Shown here: positions 44,940-54,600 of the stretch, in pieces
Layout of the letters: the number at the start of each line of letters is the position of its first letter
Position numbering within the stretch: the stretch's first letter is position 1
Assembly (NCBI GenBank): GCA_901538445.1
Contig: LR594585.1
Coordinates: 1,193,500-1,257,499 of the forward strand
Reading direction: 5' to 3'
DNA length: 64,000 nt
From: Gemmataceae bacterium
GTDB taxonomy: Bacteria; Planctomycetota; Planctomycetia; Gemmatales; Gemmataceae
Position numbers and translations under genes: made by a program
Notes under the pieces: generated by a model
The model's database searches: none
Seen by the model: the letters and a program-made list of their open reading frames with translations, nothing else
What the model was told of the DNA's origin: nothing

Positions 44940-45376
44940 CGCAAAGCGATCATCGCAGCACACACGGCGCCGCGGGCCGACCACGCGGCCGTCCGCACCC
45001 AGTTCCACCGCACCAGCCGCCGGTGCAGCGCCTCGTCGAACCCATCGCCTGCCAGGCGCTCGTGCAGCGGCACCATCACCAAAACTGTTGCGAACCCCCC
45101 CACGCCGACGAGCGCCGCCCCGAGCCACGGAACCCACACCGGTGCGCCGGCCGGCGGCCACGCGAGCAGCGCCAGCGCCGTGACGAGTTCCACCATCATC
45201 GCGGGGAAGACGATCTTCTGCGTTGCCGCTTGGTGCGCGAGCATGGTAGCGCCGAACGCGGCGGGGTCGTAGGCGCGGAACAGCGGGTAGTGTACGAGCT
45301 GCACGAACCAGATGACGCCGCACATGAACCACGTCGCGGCGGCGTTCGCGAGCAGGACCACATCGGGAAGTGACAT
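44930..45376 (-). CDS. Four-helix integral membrane protein, unknown
   Basis: 148 residues with four hydrophobic segments (VVLLANAAATWFMCGVIWFV, IVFPAMMVELVTALALLAW, PWLGAALVGVGGFATVLVMV and the C-terminal one). VQLVHYPLFRAY has a conserved-looking His. Not identified beyond a small membrane protein. It overlaps the convergent Memo gene by 10 bases and lies 7 bases after the SDR stop, so it may be the last gene of the carotenoid-side operon. Confidence 0.55.
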   Translation of the reverse strand: MSLPDVVLLANAAATWFMCGVIWFVQLVHYPLFRAYDPAAFGATMLAHQAATQKIVFPAMMVELVTALALLAWPPAGAPVWVPWLGAALVGVGGFATVLVMVPLHERLAGDGFDEALHRRLVRWNWVRTAAWSARGAVCAAMIALRQP

Positions 45377-45383
45377 CGCGGTG

Positions 45384-46145
45384 TCACCGACCCCGAACGG
45401 AGGCGAGCCCGCCGTCGATGCCGATGACCTGACCAGTCACCCACGTCGTCGCCGGGTCGAGCAGCCACGCGATCGCGCCGGCAACGTCGTTCGGCTCGCC
45501 GATCCGCCCGAGCGGGTGCATCGCGGTGGACGCCTTCAGCGCCGGCTCGCTCCCGGTGATCTTCTCGGCCAGCGGCGTCCGGACCAGCCCCGGCGCGACC
45601 GCGTTCACCCGCAGGCCGCGGCTCGCGTAGGTCGCGGCGGCTGACAGGGTGAGCCCGGTCACCCCGGCCTTCGCGGCGGCGATTGCCTCGTGGTTCGCGA
45701 TGCCGATGCGGGCCGCGGCGCTCGACACCAGCACGACCGACCCGCCCCCCGGCATCGCCCGCGCCGCGGCCCGGAGCACGTTGAACGCGGTCACGAGGTT
45801 CGCGGCGAGGGTGTCGGCGAACTCGCGGTCGGTGGTCGAGTGCGCCGGCTTCAGGAGGATGGACCCGCACAGGTTGACGGCCCCGGTGAGCGGGCCGAAC
45901 TCGGTGACCGCGGCGTCGAACGCGGCGGCCAGTTCCTGCGGGTTGAGCGCGTCGAGCGCGTGGCACGCGACGGCCGGCGGGGTGCGGTGCTCGGTCTGCA
46001 GTGCGGCGGCGAGTTGGCCCACGCGGGCCTCGTCGCGGGCCACGAGCACGAGGCGGCACGGCCCGCGGGCCGCGAGCTGGTGGCACAGAGCGGTGCCGAT
46101 GCCACCGCTGGCACCGACGATCACGTAGGTCGGAATCTCGGGCAT
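45384..46145 (-). CDS. Short-chain dehydrogenase/reductase with non-canonical active site
   Basis: 253 residues from ATG 46145 (ATG 46157 is also in frame; neither has a strong ribosome site). The NAD(P) motif is VGASGGIGTAL near residues 10-20, and NLCG (residues 91-94) replaces the usual NNAG. The catalytic Ser is near 141-142, but the YxxxK motif reads IAAAK (Ile155, Lys159), so the catalytic Tyr is missing. The protein may be inactive as a classical reductase or use another residue. It lies just downstream of the carotenoid glycosyltransferase and could act in that pathway; this is inference. Confidence 0.75.
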   Translation of the reverse strand: MPEIPTYVIVGASGGIGTALCHQLAARGPCRLVLVARDEARVGQLAAALQTEHRTPPAVACHALDALNPQELAAAFDAAVTEFGPLTGAVNLCGSILLKPAHSTTDREFADTLAANLVTAFNVLRAAARAMPGGGSVVLVSSAAARIGIANHEAIAAAKAGVTGLTLSAAATYASRGLRVNAVAPGLVRTPLAEKITGSEPALKASTAMHPLGRIGEPNDVAGAIAWLLDPATTWVTGQVIGIDGGLASVRGR

Positions 46146-46175
46146 GGCCGGCCCCATCAGTTGCTGCGCGGAGAG

Positions 46176-47417
46176 CTAGCTACCCGATGATAGGCGCGGG
46201 TGGGGGCGTCCTTTCCACCCGGCCGGCTTGCCCAGCACGGCGCAGAGGACCGAGTACCACTGCACCGCGAGTAAGAGCAGCACGCCGAGCGGGTGCAGCA
46301 CCGCGCCAAGCCACGACTGCCGGAATCTCCACGCGGCGTGCAACCGGGGAAGTGCGGCGAGGAGACAGGTCGCCGCGAGCACCTGCGAGCACTGATGGTC
46401 GCTCGCGATGTGAGCTTCGATTTCCGGGGTCGGGCCCTCCATGCCCGGCATTTCGTGAGCCGCGCAACGGCCGGCGTACTCACCAAGCAGCGCGTACGGT
46501 AGCACCTGCCCGCACAGCAGCACCGCGGTCCAGAAGCCGATTTGGGCCGTCGCGGCAAGCCCCTCGCGGGCGTTCTTCGCCAGCCCGAACCACACCCCCC
46601 CGGCCGAGCGGTACATGCGGCACGTCGCGAGGCGGGTCGCGTCGCACAGGTCGGTGCGGAAACCGACGCGGCGGTACGCCCGCGGCAGCGTCAGCCCGTC
46701 GTGGAGCGACGCCCTCACCGCCGAGTGCCCGCCGACGGCGTCGTAGGCGGCCCGCGTGGTCATGAACCACTGCCCGCACCCGGCCCCGAACGCCGGCCAC
46801 CGGGAGCGCCGCATGCTCCCGAGTGGGAGCCAGCACAGCAGCAGCCAGTGGATAAGCGGGATGAGCAGCTTTTCGAGGAGCGTGCCCGTCTCCTGCCGCG
46901 GGAACCCGCTGACGAGCGCCGCGCCGCTGCGGTCGAGGAACAGCGCCATCCGTACGAGCGCGTCGGGTTCGAGCCGCACGTCGGCGTCGAGGAACGTGAG
47001 TACGTCGCGCGTCGCGAGCTTCGAGAGCGCGAAACATGCGGCCTGCTTGCCGCACCACCCGTCGGGCAGTGGCGGGGCCGGTTCGAGCCGGAGGCGCGGT
47101 GCAGCTTCAGGCCGTTGTTGCAAGTCCTTTGCTGCGATCTCACGCACGATCTCGGCCGTACGGTCCGTGGAGTCATCGTCGAGTACGATGATTTCCAACG
47201 CGACTCGCTGCGAAGCGAGTACGGATTCGAGGCACGCAGCGATGCCGAATTCCTCGTTGCGTGCCGGGATGAGGACGGAGATTCTCGGCCAAGCAGGAGC
47301 GTCAGCCCCCTCCTCATGAGGCAGAGGTGGCGGTTCGCGGAACAGGACCGTGTTCCACAAGTAGAGCGCCGCGGGCACGGCAGCGCACGCCAGGCACACC
47401 CAGGCGAAGACGATCAC
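46176..47417 (-). CDS. Family 2 glycosyltransferase, CrtQ-like
   Basis: 413 residues from GTG 47417. A short N-terminal hydrophobic segment (VIVFAWVCLACAAVPAALYLW) anchors a GT-A domain: SVLIPARNEEFGI, IIVLDDDSTDRTAE and TFLDADVRLEPDALV carry the nucleotide-sugar-binding Asp residues, and WCGKQAACF is typical of GT2. Several C-terminal membrane segments follow. The gene overlaps the acyltransferase stop (GTGA) and lies in an operon with two CrtI-type enzymes. It probably adds a sugar to a C30 carotenoid acid, as CrtQ does in staphyloxanthin-type pathways. Confidence 0.75.
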   Translation of the reverse strand: MIVFAWVCLACAAVPAALYLWNTVLFREPPPLPHEEGADAPAWPRISVLIPARNEEFGIAACLESVLASQRVALEIIVLDDDSTDRTAEIVREIAAKDLQQRPEAAPRLRLEPAPPLPDGWCGKQAACFALSKLATRDVLTFLDADVRLEPDALVRMALFLDRSGAALVSGFPRQETGTLLEKLLIPLIHWLLLCWLPLGSMRRSRWPAFGAGCGQWFMTTRAAYDAVGGHSAVRASLHDGLTLPRAYRRVGFRTDLCDATRLATCRMYRSAGGVWFGLAKNAREGLAATAQIGFWTAVLLCGQVLPYALLGEYAGRCAAHEMPGMEGPTPEIEAHIASDHQCSQVLAATCLLAALPRLHAAWRFRQSWLGAVLHPLGVLLLLAVQWYSVLCAVLGKPAGWKGRPHPRLSSGS

Positions 47418-48232
47418 GCGCGTTCCCCTCCACCGCCGTGGGCCGGCTCGAACCTCTTGCCGCGGACCCACGCCCACAGGCGCCGCCCCCAATCATAGGG
47501 GCCGCCGACGCCCACTTTCCCAGCGAGCAGCGAGGTGAACCGTGCCGGGTCGCGCGCGACCGTCTCGGCGTTGAGCGCGTCGAGGTTCGCAGTCATCGCC
47601 GCTTCGATGAGTGCGGTCCACTCCTTCCCGGAGCGGCCGGGGTGCTCCGCGACGAGCAACGGTTCACCGATTCGCACCAGCGCCTCGGGCGTGCGCTCGG
47701 TCCAGAAAGCGTACTCGATGGCGAGGGGCACGACGGTCCCCACTGCGAGCCGCGACGCGAGGTGTCCGACGCCGGCGCTGATCGCGAGCGGCCGCTCACG
47801 AACATCTGTGAAGCGCCCCTGCGCCGTCACCCAGTACACGCGGCCCGGTTGCGAGAGGATGGTCGTGCCGGTGCGGACGAACTCGGCCGCGCCGCGGAGC
47901 GTCTTCGTGTCGACCGGGACGAACCCCATCTTGCGGAACGCCGGGTACTGCTCCAGGGCACCGGCGTCGATCGCCGCGAACTGGTCGCGGTCCGCGATGA
48001 GCCGCGCGATCACCATGCAGATCATCGGGTCCCACCACGCCGGGTGGTTCAGGACGACCAGCAGCGGTCCGGTCCCGGGAGAATCTGGGGGGAACGCGCG
48101 GCCCGACTTCGAGAGCCGGACCGCGTGGAAGTGCTTGCGAACGTACCGCCGCGAGTACCACCGGAACAGGCGGAACAGCCACACCCAGCGGTCCGGCAGG
48201 TCCGCCCCGCCGGTCAAACGATCGCTACCCAT
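47414..48232 (-). CDS. PlsC-type acyltransferase, CrtO-like
   Basis: 272 residues from ATG 48232, which overlaps the CrtN-like stop (TGATG). The acyltransferase motif NHPAWWD (an NHx4D form) is near residue 60, and WVTAQGRFTDVRERPL supplies the second motif. In staphyloxanthin-type pathways CrtO attaches a fatty acid to the glycosyl carotenoid. The position between the desaturases and the glycosyltransferase supports that role, though a general lysophospholipid acyltransferase cannot be excluded. Confidence 0.75.
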   Translation of the reverse strand: MGSDRLTGGADLPDRWVWLFRLFRWYSRRYVRKHFHAVRLSKSGRAFPPDSPGTGPLLVVLNHPAWWDPMICMVIARLIADRDQFAAIDAGALEQYPAFRKMGFVPVDTKTLRGAAEFVRTGTTILSQPGRVYWVTAQGRFTDVRERPLAISAGVGHLASRLAVGTVVPLAIEYAFWTERTPEALVRIGEPLLVAEHPGRSGKEWTALIEAAMTANLDALNAETVARDPARFTSLLAGKVGVGGPYDWGRRLWAWVRGKRFEPAHGGGGERA

Positions 48233-49788
48233 CAGACGCCCACGGGTTCGCCGGACTTCGCGGCGACCTTGTCCTGGTCGAGTGCGTCGGCCGCGATCCA
48301 CCCGGACATCAGCACCATCGGCATCCCGGGGCCGGGGTGCGCCGCGCCGCCGGCGAGGTACAGCCCCGTGAGGTCACGCGAGCGGTTCGCCGGCTTGAAC
48401 GCGCCGTTCCACTTCCCGTGGCTCGCCAGCCCGTAGATCGCGCCGTTGAGCACGCGGTAGCGGTCGTGAATGTCCTGCGGGGTGAGCGCGGACTCGTACA
48501 CGATGCGGCTCTCGATGTCCGGCATCTTCCCGGTCGTCTTGAGCTTCTCGATGATGACGCGGCGGTACTCCGGGAGCATCTTCGACCAGTCGTGGTGCGG
48601 CCGCAGGTACGGCGTGTGAACCAGGACGTAGAGCGCGTCGCCGCCGGGCGGCGCGGTCTCGGGCTCGGTGCGGGCCGTGGACGCGAGGTAGCACGTCGGG
48701 TCGGGTGCCGGCTCGCCCTTCTTGTAGATCCACTCGAACTCTTCGTGCGGGTCGCGGGAGAACACGAAGTCGTGGTGCAGCAGGTGGTCGTAGGCCTTGT
48801 TCAGCCCGAGGTACAGCACGACGCCCGAGCACGCGGCCTCGTAGGAGCGGCGGCGCTCGAACCGCGTCGCGACCCGCGGCGCGCCCTCGGCGAGCAACTC
48901 GCGGTGCGTGCGGACCGCGTCGGCGTTCGACACCACCGCCGCGAGTTCGATCTGCTCGCCCGACTCGGTCTCGACGCCGGTGACGCGGTCGCCGCGGGTG
49001 AGGACGCGGGCCACGCCGGTCTCGGTGCGGTACTCGACGCCGAGCTCCTCGCCGAGCCGCACGAGCGCCTCGGGCACCGCCCGGGTGCCGCCGCGGGGGT
49101 ACCAGATGCCCTCGTCGGTCTGCATGTTCGCGATGCCGCACAGCACCGCCGGCGACTGCTCGGGGCACGACCCGACGTACTGCGTGAAGTGGTCGAGCAT
49201 CTGCGCGACCCGCGGGTCCGGGTTGTACTTCCGCACGGTGCTCGCGACCGACCGGCCCATCCGCATCCGCAGCACGTCGCCGAGGATCTGGAGCGAGAAC
49301 CCGAACCTCGGGTCAACCATGTCGGAGATGCCGCCGATCGACTTCCAGAAGTAGTACCGCTCGGAGATCCGGTGGAGCCGCTCCGAGTACGCGAGGAAGT
49401 CGCGGTACCCGCGGCCGGCGTTCGTGCCCGGCGAATAGGCGTCGAGTGACGCGGCCATGTCACCCACGTTCTCGACGAGGTCGAGGGCCGAGCCGTCGGT
49501 GAAGAAGCACCGCCACTGCGGGTCGAGGCGGACGAGGTCGAGGTAGTCGGCCAAGTCGCGGCCGGCCTCGTCGAAGACGCGCTTGAGCACGCTGGGGACG
49601 GTGAGGATGGTCGGCCCCATGTCGAACCGGAACCCGGCTTCCTGGAGCACCGCCGCCTTGCCGCCGAGCCACGGGCTCTTCTCGAACACGACGACCTGGT
49701 ACCCGCGGGCCGCGAGCACGCACGCGGCCGACAGCCCGGCCAGCCCGCTCCCGACTACCCCGACCCGATTCCGCTCGCCGCTCGACAT
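48232..49788 (-). CDS. CrtI/CrtN-family carotenoid desaturase or oxidase
   Basis: 518 residues from ATG 49788 with a GAGGCGG-like site upstream. The FAD-binding motif GSGLAGLSAACVLAARG is near the N-terminus, MGPTILTVPSVL follows, and the C-terminal GLYLAGGAAHPGPGMPMVLM matches the CrtI-family signature. Recalled planctomycete carotenoid clusters contain CrtN-like desaturases acting on a squalene-derived C30 chain; substrate is not provable here. It starts 53 bases after the stop of its upstream paralogue. Confidence 0.82.
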   Translation of the reverse strand: MSSGERNRVGVVGSGLAGLSAACVLAARGYQVVVFEKSPWLGGKAAVLQEAGFRFDMGPTILTVPSVLKRVFDEAGRDLADYLDLVRLDPQWRCFFTDGSALDLVENVGDMAASLDAYSPGTNAGRGYRDFLAYSERLHRISERYYFWKSIGGISDMVDPRFGFSLQILGDVLRMRMGRSVASTVRKYNPDPRVAQMLDHFTQYVGSCPEQSPAVLCGIANMQTDEGIWYPRGGTRAVPEALVRLGEELGVEYRTETGVARVLTRGDRVTGVETESGEQIELAAVVSNADAVRTHRELLAEGAPRVATRFERRRSYEAACSGVVLYLGLNKAYDHLLHHDFVFSRDPHEEFEWIYKKGEPAPDPTCYLASTARTEPETAPPGGDALYVLVHTPYLRPHHDWSKMLPEYRRVIIEKLKTTGKMPDIESRIVYESALTPQDIHDRYRVLNGAIYGLASHGKWNGAFKPANRSRDLTGLYLAGGAAHPGPGMPMVLMSGWIAADALDQDKVAAKSGEPVGV

Positions 49789-49840
49789 GGTCGCCACCGC
49801 CTCGTGTGTGCCCGGGACCCCTTACGACTCCGCAGTGTAT

Positions 49841-51439
49841 TCAACCAACCGGCACGGCGGAAGGCAGTTCGGCGGCCCCGGGCGCGCCGAGCCAATCGGC
49901 GTCGAGGCCGAGGTCCCCGAGCAGGAGCCGGCTCGTGATCCGGGCCGACTCGTAGATCACCGGCAGCCCGCTGCCGGGGTGCGTGCCGCCGCCGACGAGG
50001 TACACGCCGTCCACGTCCTCGAACCGGTTCCGCGGCCGCAGGTGCAGCATCTGCCGCCACGTGTGCGCCAGGTTGAACGTCGCCCCGCGGTACACCGAGT
50101 ACGCGCCCTGCCAGTCGGCCGGGGTCACCACCTTCTCGAACCGGATGCGTCGCTCGATGTCGTCGAGACCGACCTTCTTGAGTTGGCCGAGGAGCTTCGC
50201 CCGGAACGCCGGCGCTTCCTTCGCCCAGTCGACGTTTTCGTGCTGGTGGGTGACCGGCGCGAGCACGTACAGCGTGCTGTGCCCCTTCGGAGCGAGCGTG
50301 TCGTCGGTGACGCAGGCGTTCTGTACGTAGAACGACGGGTCGTCGGACAGCACGTGCCGGTGCTCGATGTCGCCGAGGTTGGTGGCGTAGTCGGACGCGC
50401 AGTGGATGGTGTGGTGCGGGACGTGGTCCTGCCGCCCTTCGAGCCCCAGGTACAGCATGAACGTCGAGCACGAGAACTTCTTCTTCTCGATCTTCGCGTC
50501 CGTCCACCGGCGGCGCAGCCGGTCGGGGATCAGTTTCGTCATCGCATGGGCGAAGTCGGCGTTCACGACCACCGCGTCGGCCCGGTGCTCGCTGCCCGCG
50601 GTGCGCACGCCGACCGCCCGGCGGCCGTCGAACAGCACCTCCTTCACCTCGTCGCCGAGCGAGAACGTCACGCCCATGTCGCGGGCGATGCGGGCCATCG
50701 CGTCGCTCACCGCCCCGCACCCGCCGATCGGGTGCCACACGCCGAACTCGTACTCGAGGAAGGACAGGATCGAGAACAGGCTCGGGCAGTTGAACGGCGA
50801 CATGCCCAGGTACTTCGACTGGAACGAGAACGCGAGCCGGACCCGCTCGTCGGCGAAGTACCGGCCCAGTTCGCGGTCGAGCGACTGCCACGGCCGCAGC
50901 GTCGGGAGCAGCTTGATGAGGTCCCAGCTCAGCAGGTCGCGCCACCGGAGGAACGGGCTCTCGAGCGTCGGGCGGAACTTCTCGAGCTTGTCGCGGTTCT
51001 CGGCGAGGAACCGGCGGAGGTGCTGCGCGTCGGCCGGGCTGAGCTTGGCGACCTCGGCTTCGAGCCGGGGCACGTCGGGGGTGCAGTCGAGGTGCCCGCC
51101 GCTGCCGAACGCGATGCGGTACTGCGGGTCGAGCCGGACCATCGGCACCTCGCGGTGCAGGTCGCGGCCGACGAGCTTGAAGATCCGTTCGAGGACGCGG
51201 GGGTAAAGGAAAAACGTCGGGCCGAGATCGAACTTGTACCCGTCGGCCTCGATGGTCGAGCACCGGCCGCCGACGCGTGGGAGCCGCTCGACGACGTGGA
51301 CCTGTGCGCCGCCGCGGGCGAGCAGCAAAGCCGCGGCGAGGCCGCCCGGCCCCGCACCGATGACCAGGGCCCTCTGGGTGCGGGCACGGGCCGAGGGGGT
51401 CGTCGGGACCGCATGATCTGTCGGGGCAAGTGCGATCAT
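49841..51439 (-). CDS. CrtI/CrtP-family carotenoid desaturase or oxidase
   Basis: 532 residues, the first gene of the carotenoid operon. After an extended N-terminus, ALVIGAGPGGLAAALLLARG binds FAD and RCSTIEADGYKFDLGPTFFL follows. The C-terminal VYLVGGGTHPGSGLPVIYES is the CrtI signature. It is a diverged paralogue of the next gene, as expected for a CrtN/CrtP pair (one desaturates, one oxidises the methyl end). Which is which cannot be told from sequence alone. The S41 protease stop at 51638 and a 21-bp hairpin lie upstream. Confidence 0.82.
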   Translation of the reverse strand: MIALAPTDHAVPTTPSARARTQRALVIGAGPGGLAAALLLARGGAQVHVVERLPRVGGRCSTIEADGYKFDLGPTFFLYPRVLERIFKLVGRDLHREVPMVRLDPQYRIAFGSGGHLDCTPDVPRLEAEVAKLSPADAQHLRRFLAENRDKLEKFRPTLESPFLRWRDLLSWDLIKLLPTLRPWQSLDRELGRYFADERVRLAFSFQSKYLGMSPFNCPSLFSILSFLEYEFGVWHPIGGCGAVSDAMARIARDMGVTFSLGDEVKEVLFDGRRAVGVRTAGSEHRADAVVVNADFAHAMTKLIPDRLRRRWTDAKIEKKKFSCSTFMLYLGLEGRQDHVPHHTIHCASDYATNLGDIEHRHVLSDDPSFYVQNACVTDDTLAPKGHSTLYVLAPVTHQHENVDWAKEAPAFRAKLLGQLKKVGLDDIERRIRFEKVVTPADWQGAYSVYRGATFNLAHTWRQMLHLRPRNRFEDVDGVYLVGGGTHPGSGLPVIYESARITSRLLLGDLGLDADWLGAPGAAELPSAVPVG

Positions 51440-51567
51440 TCACGTCATCCGGTGACTGTCTCGCGGCCGGCCGATTCCCGCGGCGGACACGCTGACAGTG
51501 TACCGAATCGTAGACCCGCGGGGGCGGCGAATTCCACCCGCGGCCCGGCGTCCGCCGCCTGTCCCGA

Positions 51568-51625
51568 CGAGCCGCGACCGCAAGGGAGAGGGAGGACCGT
51601 TCCGCTCCCTTGCGGTCGCGGCTCG
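51568..51625 (-). terminator. Perfect 21-bp hairpin after the S41 protease gene
   Basis: CGAGCCGCGACCGCAAGGGAG (51568-51588) is the exact complement of 51605-51625. On the minus strand it starts 12 bases after the protease stop, so it probably ends that transcript before the carotenoid operon. There is no T-run. Confidence 0.6.
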
Positions 51626-51637
51626 CCCCGGAGCGCG

Positions 51638-54600
51638 TCACTCCGCCAGGGGGATGCGGCCCTCGGGCTCGCGGGGCGTGCCCGGCGCGGTGATCCCCTT
51701 CGGCATCGGGGCGGGGGTCGGCGGGGTCCGCGGGGCGGCACCGGAGTTGTTCCCCACCGGGGTCGGGGGCGGGACCGGCGCGGGGGCCGGCCCGCCCGCG
51801 GCGATGCCGGTCTTCTTCGCCTTCCAGTCCCGCACGTCGTCGCTGACGACCTCGACGGCCTTCAAGAGTTGCGTGTCGCGGCCGCGGGCCCAGTCGTCGG
51901 GGGTGATCTCGACCGCCACGTCGGGGACGACGCCCTGCTTCTCCATGTTCACGCCCTTGTTCGTGAACACGCCGGTCCGCGGGAGCCGGAACGTCGAGCC
52001 GTCGATCAGCCGCGTCGAGGTCGTCCCGATCACGAACCCGCCGGTCGCCTGGCCGACCACCTTGCCCAGCCCCAGCGCCCGGAACGCGTGCGGGAAGATC
52101 TCGGCGTCGGAGTACGACCGGTTGTTGGCCATCACCACCACCGGCTTGGTCCACTTGCGGTCGTAGCTGCGGAGCACCAGCCCCTCGCCGCCGTCCCGCT
52201 GCCGGAAGAACGTGTGCTCCTTGCCCGACAGGTAGTTCAGCACCTGGTCGTGGGTGAACCCGCCGCCGTTGTACCGCACGTCGATGACCACCGCGTCCTT
52301 GTCGAAGTGGTCCGAGTACAGCGACCGCACGAACACCTCCAGCCCGGCGTCGTCCATGCTCGGGATGTGGATGTACCCGAGCTTGCCGCCGCTCGCCTTC
52401 GAGACCGCGTCGGCGTTCTGCCGCACCCACCGCTCGTACATGAGCTGCGAGACCCGGTCGCGGCTCGCGCCGATCACCTCGACCCGCCGCTTCGCCTTCG
52501 GGTCCTTGACGTCGGAGGTGACGTCGAGCAGCACCCCCTCGCCGGTCTTGTTGTTCAGGAGTTGCGACACGTTCACCTTGGCCGTCAGGTCCACGCGGTC
52601 GATGCTCAGGACGACGTCGCCGGGCTTGATGTTCAGGCCCCGCTTGTCGGCCGGGCCGTGCTTGAGCACCTCGGCGACCTTCAGGCCGGGGCCGCGGTAC
52701 GAGTCGTCGAAGATCAGCCCGAGGTCGGCGGTCCACTCGTCCGGGGTCGGGAGCTTGCCGCTGATGCCCAGGTGCGAGGCGTTCAGTTCGCCGAGCATCA
52801 GGCTCACGAGCGCGTACAGGTCCTCGCGCTGCGCGACGTGGCCCACGAGCGGCTGGAACCGCGAGCGCACGCTCGCCCAGTCGGCCCCGTGGTGCTTCGA
52901 GTCGTAGAACGAGTCGGACAGCGCCCGCCAGCACTGCACGAACATCTCGGCGAACTCCTCGTCCCGCCGCACGGTCATCTTGGCCTGGAAGCCCACCCGG
53001 TTCGGCTCGGTCGCGACGCTCCCGCCCACGAGGCTCGCGAACGTGCCCGGGGCGCGGACCGACCGCAGTTCGCCGCTGCCGTTGAGGAAGTAGATCAGCC
53101 CGCTGCTCTTCCGAGACCACCGCATGTACTTCGGGGCCTGGCCCGAGGTGGTCACGCGGGTGACGCTGCTCCCGTTGCTGTTGGCGACCCACAGGTCGTC
53201 GCCGCTGTTGGTGTGCCGGAACGCGATCTGGGAGCCGTTGGGCGAGATGGCGACGGACTCGGCCGCCATGCCCGCGGCGCGGTCCACCCGCAGGTGGATG
53301 TCGTCCCAGTCGATCTCGCCCGCGGCCCCGGGGGTGCCGGGCTTCTGGAGGTTCAGCACGCACGGGGCGTACAGCCCGCGGCGCTGGCCGATGAACCCGA
53401 CCCGGTTCCCGGTCTTGCTCCAGCTCACGTCGGCGTTGTACGTTGCGTACCGGGTGATGTTCTTCGGCGGGGAGCTGCCGTCGGTCGGCACGATGTACAA
53501 CTCGCTGGCGAACGACCCGTCCATCCGGGCGAACACGACCATGCTGCCGTCCGGCGACCAGTCGTAGTCGAACACCTGGGTCTCGTTCACCAGCACCTTC
53601 TGGTCGGTGCCGTCGGGCTTCATCGTCCACAGCTTGCCGCTGCGGAGGAACGCGATGCGGTCCCCCTTCGGGCTGAAGGTCGGGCCGAGTTCGCCCTCGA
53701 CCGACGTCGTGAGCCGCTTCACCTTGAACTTGTGCGCCCGGGTGAACTCCGAGTGCTCGGGGTCGTCGGCCTCGAGCAGGTAAATTTCTTCCTGGCCGGT
53801 GCGGTCGGAGAGGAACACGACGGTCCTGCCGTCCGGGCTGAAGCTCGCGGCGTGGTCGAACGCGGGCGACTCGGTGAGGCGGGTGGCCTTGCCGCCGTCG
53901 GGGAGCTTGACGAGGAACAGTTCGCCCTGCACGGTGACGACCGCGGCGGTCTCCTCGGGGTGGAGCGCGAACTCGGTCGCGTCGCGGGTGAACGTGACGC
54001 TCCGCTCGGTGTTCGACTTGTCGTCGGCGTTCACCTCGATGGCGAGCTTCCGGGGGGCCGAGCCGAGCCGCGTGCCGACGACCCACAGGTCGGCCCCGCA
54101 CTCGTACACGATCCACTCGCCGTTGGCGCTGACCCGGGCCCGGCGGACGGTGTCGTCGTCGTGGGTGGTGAGCCGCAGGTAGCCGCCCTCGGCGACGCCG
54201 CCCGGCCCGAGGTTCTGCGCGACGATGTTGGCGCACCCCGGCTTGCTGCCCTGCTCGGTGACGTAGTACATCTTCCGCCCGTCCGGGGCCCACATGGGCG
54301 AGCCGTCCTGCCCGTCGAAGGTGGTGAGCTGCTTTTGCGAGGTGCCGTCGAGGTTGCCGACCCAGATGTCGTCGTTGCTCGACCCGCGGTACCCGCGGCG
54401 GTACCACGTCCCCGGCCCGCGGACGAACGCGACGTACCCGCCGACCGGCGACAGGTGCGCCTCTTTCCCTTCGAACAGCGGGAGCTTCGTCTCGGTCCCG
54501 CCGTCGAACGGCACCGTGTAGCAGTTCAGGTTCGCCGGGAACTCGGTGCCCCGGGACGACGAGAACACGACCGCCTTGCCGTCCGGCGACCACCCGGTCA

